A stretch of 24,356 nucleotides of DNA, from NCBI GenBank assembly GCA_027729925.1, contig JAQCEB010000010.1, forward strand, positions 1-24,356, written 5' to 3'. The notes under the pieces were generated by a model. The model saw only the letters and a list, made by a program, of their open reading frames with translations. It did not search any database and had not been told where the DNA came from. The DNA is from Actinomycetota bacterium. GTDB taxonomy: Bacteria > Actinomycetota > Acidimicrobiia > Actinomarinales > Actinomarinaceae. Position numbers and translations under genes: made by a program. Of the stretch, positions 16,859 through 24,174 are shown in pieces. Numbering within the stretch: position 1 is the stretch's first letter; the number at the start of each line of letters is the position of its first letter.

Positions 16859-18296
16859 TACTTAAAACTTCTTTCTTAATAGGGAAAAATAATCGTGTAT
16901 TGTCTGAAACTTTAGCAAATAAAGGAACTGCATTCTTAGTGAAAAATCTTGTAAATATTAAATCAAAAATAGTAGCTAATCCTAGTGTGAGGGCAAATCC
17001 TCTAATAGGACCAATTGCTAAGACATATAATATTACTGATGCTGTTAAAGATACAAAATCTGCAGTTAAAATAGTTTTCCATGCTTCTGTTACAGCTTTC
17101 TCTGAAGCATATTGAAAAGATCTTCCAATCTTAAGTTCATCTTTAAATTTTTCAAAAGTAACTATATAAGAGTCTGCAGCTAAACCGATTGATACAATTA
17201 TTCCAGCTATCCCAGCGAGTGTTAACGTATATCCCTGATATTTACCTAAAAGAGAAATTGCTGAATAAAACAACATACCAAATGAAGATAATCCAAGAAT
17301 TGCGATAAAACCATTAATTCTGTAATAAAAAATTAAAAACAAACTAACAAATATTAATCCTATTAAACCAGCTTCTAAACCAAGTCTTAATGTATTTTCA
17401 CCTAATGTAGCTGAGACTTTTTGAATTGAAGATCTTTCAAAGGATACAGGTAAAGCACCGTACCTTAATACAACTGCTAGATTGTTAGCAGATTCTCCTT
17501 GGTCGGCATTACCCATTGAAATTGCTGCTGTGCCACCTGTTATCCCAATATTTGGGTTAACATCAAGTGCTATCCCAGGTGCTGAAATAACTTGACTGTC
17601 TAAAACTATTGCGAGTTTACGTTGCTCCCCTGTTAAACTTGCTAACTGTTTAGTTAATTCAGTAAATTTATTTGCAGAGTTATCTTTTAAAACTAATTGT
17701 ACAATCCATTCATTCTGAGGATATACGGCTAATGCGTCACTTATATCATTACCAGTTAGTACAGCTGGACCGAGTTCATAAATTACTGGATATCCCCCAC
17801 TCAATGAAAGTAAATAAGAAACTTTCGTAGGATCATCATTTATAGTTAATCCTGTCAAACTATCTACACCATTTGGTGCAGATATAATTGGATTTTCTGG
17901 ATCGTCAGGATTTTCAACAATTGTTAATGCTGGTGAATAACCTAAAGATAGAGATGAGTTGAGGACTGGCCTAAAAGTTAATAAACCAGTTGTTCCTACA
18001 GCTTCTATTGCTTTTTCTTGATCGGTAATTCCAGGTAATTGAACTAATACAGAATTTTCACCACTTATCGATATCTCAGGTTCCTGTACATCACCAAATG
18101 CTGATATTCTAGATCTCATTATATTGACAGCTTGTTCAATAAGTTCTGAATCAGTACCTTCTTCAGCTGTCAAAATAAGTGATATTCCACCCTGTAAATC
18201 TAATCCTAACTTGGGACTGATATCATTTATAAAGACATAAATAAATAATGATAATGAAATCATTGGAAGAAACAAAAATTTTATTATTGTTTTCAT
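16851..18296 (-). CDS. secD: Protein translocase subunit SecD
   Basis: This is the partner of SecF. Residues 4-23 form the first membrane segment, followed by LGLDLQGG (30-37). A large P1 domain comes next; it contains a loop (about 130-160) rich in Asp, Pro and Asn, typical of actinobacterial SecD. From about 305 five membrane helices follow, with the motif LAGIAGIIVSIGLAADSYIVTFE (from 360) containing the conserved D375. At 481 residues it is compact for actinobacteria (often 550-600). The ATG lies 3 bases after the yajC stop and has no evident ribosome binding site, so it is probably coupled to yajC. Confidence 0.97.
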   Translation of the reverse strand: MKTIIKFLFLPMISLSLFIYVFINDISPKLGLDLQGGISLILTAEEGTDSELIEQAVNIMRSRISAFGDVQEPEISISGENSVLVQLPGITDQEKAIEAVGTTGLLTFRPVLNSSLSLGYSPALTIVENPDDPENPIISAPNGVDSLTGLTINDDPTKVSYLLSLSGGYPVIYELGPAVLTGNDISDALAVYPQNEWIVQLVLKDNSANKFTELTKQLASLTGEQRKLAIVLDSQVISAPGIALDVNPNIGITGGTAAISMGNADQGESANNLAVVLRYGALPVSFERSSIQKVSATLGENTLRLGLEAGLIGLIFVSLFLIFYYRINGFIAILGLSSFGMLFYSAISLLGKYQGYTLTLAGIAGIIVSIGLAADSYIVTFEKFKDELKIGRSFQYASEKAVTEAWKTILTADFVSLTASVILYVLAIGPIRGFALTLGLATIFDLIFTRFFTKNAVPLFAKVSDNTRLFFPIKKEVLSNV

Positions 18297-18299
18297 GAA

Positions 18300-18548
18300 T
18301 TATTTGAATGAGATATTATTTTTAAGTATCTCGATTTCTCCCTTTTTTAAAACAAGAGTGACTTTATCGTCTTTTATGCTGACAACACGCCCTAAAATAC
18401 CTGAATCAGTTATGACATTGTCACCAATTTTTAAAGAATTAACATATGATTTGTGTTTTTTTTGTCTTCTTCTTTGAGGAATGTAAAGAATTACATAAAA
18501 AATAATAAATACAAATATTAAAGGTAGTAGTGCTATTAAATCATTCAT
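18300..18548 (-). CDS. yajC: Preprotein translocase subunit YajC
   Basis: YajC is a small single-span membrane protein associated with SecDF. The 82-residue protein has one membrane segment (about 4-25, rich in Leu, Ile, Phe) followed by the conserved PQRRRQKKHKSYVNSLKIGDNVIT (from residue 28), and then a small beta domain with GILGRVVSI. A moderate AAGGAAA sequence precedes the ATG inside the end of tgt. It overlaps tgt by 8 bases. The yajC-secD-secF order is conserved across bacteria. Confidence 0.96.
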   Translation of the reverse strand: MNDLIALLPLIFVFIIFYVILYIPQRRRQKKHKSYVNSLKIGDNVITDSGILGRVVSIKDDKVTLVLKKGEIEILKNNISFK

Positions 18549-19626
18549 TAATTAAATTTTCCTTATATTTATCAAAATTTGAGTTTAATATACTTTCTTG
18601 TATTTCTTTAATTATATTTTCTGTTTGAACAATGTTATGAAGAGTTAAATAAAACCAAGAAGAAGTACTTTCATTAATCAATAAATGTCTTAAATATGAT
18701 TTCGAATAATTTTTACAAGTGTAACAATAACAATCTAGTACAAGCGGGTTTATGTCATTTTGATATTTTGCGTTCTTTAAGTTGAAAAAAGTAGATTTAT
18801 TTATTATTTTTCCATGTCTTGCTAGCCTAGCTGGCCAAACACAGTCAAACATATCTATACCTAACTCAATAAGATCGATCATGCCTTTAATATCACCTAA
18901 ACCCATCACATACCTTAGTTTATTTTTTGGTAAATAATCAACGGTATGCTTTACTATATCGATTCTGTCTTCTGATGATTCACCTATAGCAAGCCCGCCG
19001 ATTGCGTATCCGTCAAAGTCTAATGAAATCATTTGCTCTGCTGAAATACCTCTTAATTCTTTGCTTAAGCCACCTTGTACAATTCCAAATAGAGATTGAT
19101 TTTTATTTGTATGTATATTTCTAGCCTCAGATGCCCAATTAAAAGTGGTTGTTATTGCATTTTTTTGGTTTTCATAAGAAGCATCAATATTGACTAAATT
19201 ATCAAGAATCATCGCTATATCACTATTTAAAATATTTTGAATTTCCATAGATAACTTAGGAGTCATTTTAAAACTTGAACCGTCATAAATATTTTTAAAA
19301 TTTATTCCTGAATTATCTAATTTATTTGGAATTGACCAACCTTGAAATCCACCAGAATCAGTTAAAATTAGATTTTTCCAATTTATAAATTCATGTAAGC
19401 CATTAGATCTTTTAATAACATCTAGACCAGGTCTAAGATACAAATGATAAGTATTAGCGAGAAGAATTTTTGAATTTTGCAAGTAATCAAGTGGTAATGA
19501 TTTAATTGAACCTCTTGTTGCAACTGGCATGAAGATTGGTGTTAAAAATTCTTTACCATTTATATTAACTTTGTTAACTCTAGCTTTTTTATCTATTGCA
19601 ATTGTTTCAAATTTATAACTATTCAT
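18541..19626 (-). CDS. tgt: tRNA-guanine transglycosylase
   Basis: Tgt exchanges guanine at wobble position 34 for preQ1 in tRNAs with GUN anticodons, the first tRNA step to queuosine. Catalytic residues are D90 in TDSGGFQGWS and the nucleophile D261 in MFDCVWPARLARHG. The usual FDCV.PTR.ARNG is here FDCVWPARLARHG, with T to A and N to H changes. GIVQGG and YAIGGLAIGE are intact. The zinc site is CYCYTC (C299, C301, C304) with a later His (about 331). At 361 residues it is of normal length. ATG start without a clear ribosome binding site; 8-base overlaps with yajC and queA. The queA-tgt-yajC order is widespread in other phyla but is not the standard actinobacterial order. Confidence 0.95.
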   Translation of the reverse strand: MNSYKFETIAIDKKARVNKVNINGKEFLTPIFMPVATRGSIKSLPLDYLQNSKILLANTYHLYLRPGLDVIKRSNGLHEFINWKNLILTDSGGFQGWSIPNKLDNSGINFKNIYDGSSFKMTPKLSMEIQNILNSDIAMILDNLVNIDASYENQKNAITTTFNWASEARNIHTNKNQSLFGIVQGGLSKELRGISAEQMISLDFDGYAIGGLAIGESSEDRIDIVKHTVDYLPKNKLRYVMGLGDIKGMIDLIELGIDMFDCVWPARLARHGKIINKSTFFNLKNAKYQNDINPLVLDCYCYTCKNYSKSYLRHLLINESTSSWFYLTLHNIVQTENIIKEIQESILNSNFDKYKENLINE

Positions 19627-20614
19627 TTATATCAAATAATACAGCGTCTCCAAAACTTAAAAATTTCATTTTATTAGTTATTGCGTAACTGTATAACTCT
19701 TTCCAATTTTCTCCATATACATTTTGAACAATAGAAAGTAAACTACTTTTTGGAGCATGGAAATTAGTAATTAATTGAGTAGTTAAATTTAATTTTGTAT
19801 CAGGCAAAATAAAAAGATCTGTCTCACCATAAAATTTATTACTAAGAAACACAGATTCTATAGTCCTGAGCGAAGTGGTACCAACACAAATAATATTTTT
19901 ATTATTTTTTTTATGTTTTAGTAATTTTTGAAAATCAAATTCAGAGATATGGTATTTCTCTGAATGTATTTTATGATCTTGAATATATTTAGTATTTATA
20001 GGTTTAAAAGTTCCAAGATTTACATCTAAATTAATATAAATAACATCATGACCTTTTTCTTTCAAACTTTGAATTTTTTCTAAAGAAAAATGAAGTCCTG
20101 CAGTAGGCGATGCTACTGAGAATCCATTCTCAGAAAATTGATTATTGTAATATTTAAATTTATATCTTTCTTCCTTTATATATGGTGGTAGAGGAAGAAC
20201 CCCAATATTGTTAATTAAATCTAATACTTTTTCAGAAAATAATATTTCAAAGTAATCTTTTTTAATATCTGTAATTTTTGCATTAAAGCTATTTAAAAAA
20301 TATTCTTTTCCAATGTATTTTTTATCTGTAGACTTAATTAAACACTTCGCTGAAAAATCACTTGTTAATTCTAAAATAAAAATTTCTATCTTACCTCCAG
20401 TTAATTTTTTTTCAAGGATTCTAACTTTTTGAACTTTTGACTTATTAAAAACAAAAATTGAATTATCTGGAATATAATTGTCTATATCTTTAAATAATAT
20501 AATTTTTTTAGTTGATGCAATAAGTAATTTAGATTTATCTGGATCCTTATAAGGTTCTTGTTTTATGGATTTTTCTGGTAAAAAATAATTTAAATACTCT
20601 GTTTCATTTTGCAT
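19619..20614 (-). CDS. queA: S-adenosylmethionine:tRNA ribosyltransferase-isomerase QueA
   Basis: QueA transfers and rearranges the ribosyl part of SAM onto preQ1 in tRNA to give epoxyqueuosine. Family motifs are present but drifted: LPLPPYI (140-146), VASPTAGLHFS (167-177), LDVNLGTFKPI (196-206, usually LHVGxGTF), IHSEKYHIS (216-224), VGTTSLRTIES (244-254) and TNFHAPKSSLLSIV (283-296). At 331 residues it is close to the usual ~340-350. ATG start, overlapping the upstream nuclease gene by 11 bases, with no evident ribosome binding site. It works directly after Tgt, its neighbour. Confidence 0.93.
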   Translation of the reverse strand: MQNETEYLNYFLPEKSIKQEPYKDPDKSKLLIASTKKIILFKDIDNYIPDNSIFVFNKSKVQKVRILEKKLTGGKIEIFILELTSDFSAKCLIKSTDKKYIGKEYFLNSFNAKITDIKKDYFEILFSEKVLDLINNIGVLPLPPYIKEERYKFKYYNNQFSENGFSVASPTAGLHFSLEKIQSLKEKGHDVIYINLDVNLGTFKPINTKYIQDHKIHSEKYHISEFDFQKLLKHKKNNKNIICVGTTSLRTIESVFLSNKFYGETDLFILPDTKLNLTTQLITNFHAPKSSLLSIVQNVYGENWKELYSYAITNKMKFLSFGDAVLFDINE

Positions 20615-20963
20615 TATTTAATAACTTAACAAATAGCTCATAAGACATAGAAACAATTTCAGGTATTCCATCTGAAGATCTTCTTGAATTTCCTTTTGAC
20701 TTCTTTAATTTCTTCCAAAACAGAATTGTGTTTAAAGATCCGGATTTATTTATTGCTTTATCTAGTGATTGATGTGCGTTAAGATTTTGTCTAGATTTTG
20801 CTTCGATAAAATATTCTTCTTCATTAACAAATAATTGAATATCACCCATGTCATTAGAGCCACCTTCAGCAAATCTTTGAGCTTTAAATTGTGAATGTTC
20901 ATTTAATCTTTTAACAATGTTTGATTCGTAGGTAGTACCTTGTTTTTTTGCTTTATTTACCAT
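20604..20963 (-). CDS. Small PD-(D/E)XK-type nuclease in the ruvC position
   Basis: This 119-residue basic protein is not identified by name. It shows the spacing of the PD-(D/E)XK nuclease core: E13 in the first helix (KQGTTYESNIVKRLNE), then D41 in MGDIQLF, E54 and K56 in FIEAKSRQNL, followed by a helix with HQSLDKA (64-70) and a basic stretch (84-95). The layout resembles small Holliday-junction-resolvase-like and VRR-NUC proteins found in archaea, phages and actinophages. It sits after yebC, where actinobacteria carry ruvC. A role in resolving recombination junctions is inference from fold and position. It could instead be a repair nuclease or a relic of phage origin. ATG start, 18-base spacer, no ribosome binding site visible. 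Confidence 0.75.
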   Translation of the reverse strand: MVNKAKKQGTTYESNIVKRLNEHSQFKAQRFAEGGSNDMGDIQLFVNEEEYFIEAKSRQNLNAHQSLDKAINKSGSLNTILFWKKLKKSKGNSRRSSDGIPEIVSMSYELFVKLLNNAK

Positions 20964-20969
20964 ATATAA

Positions 20970-20975
20970 ATTTTA
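20970..20975 (-). promoter_or_regulatory. Candidate -10 element for the nuclease-queA-tgt segment
   Basis: The 18-base spacer after yebC holds TAAAAT at 12 to 7 bases before the ATG, in the context ACTAAAATTTATATATG. This is very like the rel spacer (ACTACCATAAATATATG): 10 of the 14 bases before the ATG are identical. There is no Shine-Dalgarno sequence. A leaderless promoter here would drive the nuclease, queA, tgt and yajC-secDF. Chance similarity in AT-rich sequence cannot be excluded. Confidence 0.28.
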
Positions 20976-20981
20976 GTTTTT

Positions 20982-21725
20982 TTAATGAGAAAGTAGTGTT
21001 TCTAAATCTTTTTCTTGAATATCAAAATTTGTATACACATCTTGTACGTCATCAAGGTCTTCAAGTGCATCAATTAATTTAGATATTTTTAAAAATTGTT
21101 CCATACTTAAATTTATATAAGTTGACGGAACATAGGCTATTTGAGAACTAGAGGGAATAAAGTTGTGTTTAAGAAATGCTTCATTTGCTTTTTTAAAATT
21201 GAGAACAGAAAATTCAAAAGTAATAAAATCTTTTTGTTCAACAATGTCTTCAGCTTCATTCATTATTGCTAAATTTATTAAATCGTCACTTAAATTATCA
21301 AATTGAAAAACTGCTTTTCTTTCAAATAAGTAGTTAACACTACCAGGTGTTCCCATTGAACCGCCATGTTTAGTAAGTGCTGCTTTTACATCTGAAGAAG
21401 TTCTGTTTTTATTATCTGTTAAGCAATTAATTAATATAGCAACACCATATAAGCCGTATCCTTCGTATGTTAATTCAAATAACTCATCTGAGTTCTGATC
21501 ACCTTCTATGCGTTTTAATGCTCTTTCAATATTTTCATTAGGTACTGAATTAGATTTAGCTTTTGAAATAGCTTGATAAAGTGGAGCATTATTCGATGGA
21601 TCAGTTCCTCCATTTTTAGCTGCAATTTCAATAGCTTTTACAAGTTTTGCAAATAATTTACCTCTTTTAGCATCATTAGCACCTTTTTTTCTTTTAATTG
21701 TTGACCATTTAGAATGACCCGACAT
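20982..21725 (-). CDS. yebC: YebC/PmpR family translation or transcription regulator
   Basis: YebC-family proteins were described as DNA-binding regulators and more recently as helping ribosomes at proline-rich stalls. The 247-residue protein starts with the invariant MSGHSKWSTIKRKKGANDAKRGKLFAKL region, followed by GGTDPSNNAPL, an AKSNSVPNENIERALKR segment and YEGYGLYGVAIL. The acidic C-terminus has YVPSTYINL and LEDLDDVQDVYTNF. All of this is canonical. ATG start, overlapping pdxT by 17 bases. Its place between pdxT and the ruvC position is the standard actinobacterial arrangement. Confidence 0.96.
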   Translation of the reverse strand: MSGHSKWSTIKRKKGANDAKRGKLFAKLVKAIEIAAKNGGTDPSNNAPLYQAISKAKSNSVPNENIERALKRIEGDQNSDELFELTYEGYGLYGVAILINCLTDNKNRTSSDVKAALTKHGGSMGTPGSVNYLFERKAVFQFDNLSDDLINLAIMNEAEDIVEQKDFITFEFSVLNFKKANEAFLKHNFIPSSSQIAYVPSTYINLSMEQFLKISKLIDALEDLDDVQDVYTNFDIQEKDLETLLSH

Positions 21726-22290
21726 GCTCCCCGCTTTTTAAATATTCTTTTAGCCAATTTAAATAAAAATTATCATTTGTTAATTCTGGATGGTAAGTAA
21801 GACCAATAATATTTTGTTGTTGAACCCCTACAATTTCTTCATTATGAAATGCGATAGGTTTAACATCGCTAGATAGTAATTCAATTATTTTTGGTGCCCT
21901 TATAAAACAATAAATATCTGAATTATCTAAAAACTTAACATCGCCTTCAAATGATTGATTCTGTCTTCCATAAGCGTTTCTTTGAATGCTTATATCAATA
22001 TTTGGAATAGATATATCTCCATCAATAACTTTTTTCGAAAGTATTATTGTTCCAGCACATGTGGTTAAAGTCGGTAACCCTTTTTTAATATACTTATCTA
22101 TTGCAAAAAATAAATTTTCTTCTTTTTCAATAATTTTCATTGAAGTGGATTCTCCACCAGGAATAATTAAAGAATTTATAGACTTTAAATCCGATAATCT
22201 TTTTATTAAAACATAATCTAAATCACATAGTTCTAATGATTTACAATGGTTAAAAAAACTACCTTGAAGAGCAAGAACTCCGACTTTCAA
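21709..22290 (-). CDS. pdxT: Pyridoxal 5'-phosphate synthase glutaminase subunit PdxT
   Basis: PdxT hydrolyses glutamine and passes ammonia to PdxS for vitamin B6 synthesis. It is a class I glutaminase with the triad C78 (TCAGT), H167 and E169 (YHPEL), the GGEST oxyanion segment (45-49), and the family start VGVLALQG. At 193 residues it is normal. The start codon is TTG (22288-22290), immediately after the pdxS stop codon, with AAGAGG about 8 bases upstream inside the end of pdxS. The TTG is the only start that keeps the conserved N-terminus. Confidence 0.96.
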   Translation of the reverse strand: MKVGVLALQGSFFNHCKSLELCDLDYVLIKRLSDLKSINSLIIPGGESTSMKIIEKEENLFFAIDKYIKKGLPTLTTCAGTIILSKKVIDGDISIPNIDISIQRNAYGRQNQSFEGDVKFLDNSDIYCFIRAPKIIELLSSDVKPIAFHNEEIVGVQQQNIIGLTYHPELTNDNFYLNWLKEYLKSGEHVGSF

Positions 22291-23175
22291 CTACCAACCT
22301 CTTTTAGCTAACTTCTCTTCCTCAGGTAATGTGTTAATGTTTATTCCAACCATTGGCTCTCCTAAATTTTTAGAAACCTCTATGAGAACCGATGGATTAT
22401 TAAAGTTAGTTGTAGCTAAAACAATTGCTTCAGCTCTTGCTGCAGGATCTCCACTTTTGAATATTCCAGAACCTACAAATACACCGTCACAACCTAGTTG
22501 CATCATTAAAGCTGCATCTGCTGGTGTAGCAATACCTCCAGCTGCAAAATTTACAACTGGAAGTTTTTTTAGACTTTTAATCTCTTCTAAAATATTAAGA
22601 GGAGCTCCAAACTTTTTGCTTAAAGAAACAAGTTCATGTTCATCTGAATTAATTACTTGGTTCATTTCAGAAGTAACAGTTCTCATATGTCTTACAGCTT
22701 CTACCACATTGCCTGTACCCGCTTCACCTTTTGTGCGAATCATTGAAGCTCCTTCAGCTATTCTTCTTGCAGCTTCGCCTAATCCTGTAGCACCACATAC
22801 AAATGGAGCTCTAAAATTTCTTTTATTTATATGATTTACTTCATCAGCTGGTGTTAATACTTCTGATTCGTCTATAAAATCAATTCCTAGTTCTTGAAGC
22901 ATTTGTGCTTCAACAAAATGCCCTATCCTTGCTTTAGCCATTACAGGAATAGATACTGATTGCATCACTTCTTTTATAACACTTACAGACGACATTCGTG
23001 CAACTCCACCATTAGCTCTTATGTCAGCTGGAATTCTTTCAAGTGCCATTACAGCACAAGCTCCAGCTTTTTCGGCAATAACAGCCTGCTCAGCGTTAAC
23101 TACATCCATTATTACGCCACCTTTTAGCATTTCTGCTAAACCTTTTTTTACTTTTTCAGATGCTTCAATTTTCAT
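22291..23175 (-). CDS. pdxS: Pyridoxal 5'-phosphate synthase subunit PdxS
   Basis: PdxS condenses ribose 5-phosphate, glyceraldehyde 3-phosphate and ammonia into pyridoxal 5'-phosphate in a 12+12 complex with PdxT. The TIM-barrel protein (294 residues) is highly conserved. D24 (IMDVVNAEQA), K81 (VMAKARIGHF) and K149 (IRTKGEAGTGN) match the catalytic residues and numbering of the B. subtilis enzyme. It is less AT-rich than its neighbours, as expected for a slowly evolving protein. The ATG start is preceded by a 15-base spacer without a Shine-Dalgarno sequence. The stop abuts the pdxT start. Confidence 0.98.
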   Translation of the reverse strand: MKIEASEKVKKGLAEMLKGGVIMDVVNAEQAVIAEKAGACAVMALERIPADIRANGGVARMSSVSVIKEVMQSVSIPVMAKARIGHFVEAQMLQELGIDFIDESEVLTPADEVNHINKRNFRAPFVCGATGLGEAARRIAEGASMIRTKGEAGTGNVVEAVRHMRTVTSEMNQVINSDEHELVSLSKKFGAPLNILEEIKSLKKLPVVNFAAGGIATPADAALMMQLGCDGVFVGSGIFKSGDPAARAEAIVLATTNFNNPSVLIEVSKNLGEPMVGININTLPEEEKLAKRGW

Positions 23176-23182
23176 AATCTAT

Positions 23183-23188
23183 ATTTTA
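23183..23188 (-). promoter_or_regulatory. Candidate -10 element for pdxS
   Basis: The 15-base spacer between pimA and pdxS reads AGTAAAATATAGATT before the ATG. It contains TAAAAT 13 to 8 bases upstream, a hexamer identical to the one in the nuclease spacer and similarly placed. There is no Shine-Dalgarno sequence. A leaderless start of transcription at or near the ATG is possible; the evidence is only positional. Confidence 0.25.
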
Positions 23189-23190
23189 CT

Positions 23191-24174
23191 CTAGAAATGT
23201 TTATAAATTGAAAGGTACATTTTTATAATATTTTTAATATTAAATTTTTGAATTTGTTCAAATTGATATTTCCATAATTTTGGTAATTCTTCATCTTTGA
23301 GATTATCTAAAACTTCGATTAATGAATAAATACTATTATTTTCAAAGTAAATACCTGAATTTTCTAAAACATATTTAGAAGAAGGTAGATTAGAAGATAC
23401 GACTAGACAACCATTATTAATAGCTTCAATAATAGTAATTCCAAAACTTTCCGATTTTGTATTCAAAGAAAGATATATTCCTGATTTCCTCAAAATATTG
23501 TTTCTCTCTTGATCATTAGGTTGGTTGTAGACATTTATATTATCTATAGTCAAATTTTCATTTGTTATTGCGTTATATTTATAATTTGATTCATATGTAC
23601 TTGAAAGTTTTATAAACAAATCTAAATTTTTTCTTTTTTCGTTTCTTCCAATAAACAAAAATGATCTATTGAAATTAAATGTCATTTCAGGATTAATTTC
23701 TATAGCGTTTGGAATTAAAGTTGAATATTTTGATAAAGATAGTGCATTGCTTAAAGCGAGTGGGCTTACATGTGTGCTAATACAAGATAAATTCTTAAAG
23801 ATATACAAAAATTTCATAAAAATTAAATAAATTTTGGATATATTTGCATGATGAGTAACTATATATTTTTTATTTTTGGGTAATCTCCAAAAAAATATTG
23901 GTATAAAAGGTTCATGAATATGAATAATATCCGCCCATTCAAACGCTTTTAGTAGAGATTTTCTATTTGGAAATAAACCAATAGTTGAAATAGAACTATT
24001 AAATTTAATTTTTATTGTTTTAGAAAAACTAAATTCTTTAGTATCAGGTGCAAATATTTTTGATTCATATTTTTTAATTTTATTTATAGATGTATTTAGT
24101 AAATTTACTTGATTTTGGACTCCACCATAGTGCTTGAAACTATAAGGAGTAACTAATAATATCTTAGTATTCAC
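23191..24174 (-). CDS. PimA-like GT4 glycosyltransferase (phosphatidylinositol mannosyltransferase)
   Basis: This is a GT-B fold glycosyltransferase of family GT4. The N-terminal half has the acceptor-loop motif YGGVQNQV (16-23) and HIHEPFIP (85-92). The C-terminal half has the nucleotide-sugar pocket FIGRNEKRKNL (174-184) with R177 and K182, then ESFGITIIEAI (242-252). The sequence and its position beside a PatA-like acyltransferase and pdxS match mycobacterial PimA, which adds the first mannose from GDP-mannose to phosphatidylinositol on the inner membrane face. At 327 residues it is shorter than PimA (~380). The start is GTG. The lipid acceptor in this organism is inference. Confidence 0.82.
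   Translation of the reverse strand: MNTKILLVTPYSFKHYGGVQNQVNLLNTSINKIKKYESKIFAPDTKEFSFSKTIKIKFNSSISTIGLFPNRKSLLKAFEWADIIHIHEPFIPIFFWRLPKNKKYIVTHHANISKIYLIFMKFLYIFKNLSCISTHVSPLALSNALSLSKYSTLIPNAIEINPEMTFNFNRSFLFIGRNEKRKNLDLFIKLSSTYESNYKYNAITNENLTIDNINVYNQPNDQERNNILRKSGIYLSLNTKSESFGITIIEAINNGCLVVSSNLPSSKYVLENSGIYFENNSIYSLIEVLDNLKDEELPKLWKYQFEQIQKFNIKNIIKMYLSIYKHF

Noticed and set aside
22331..22834. A 167-codon open frame on the plus strand opposite pdxS
   Set aside because: It lies wholly inside the strongly conserved pdxS gene, has no family resemblance and no ribosome binding site, and is explained by the codon pattern of pdxS.
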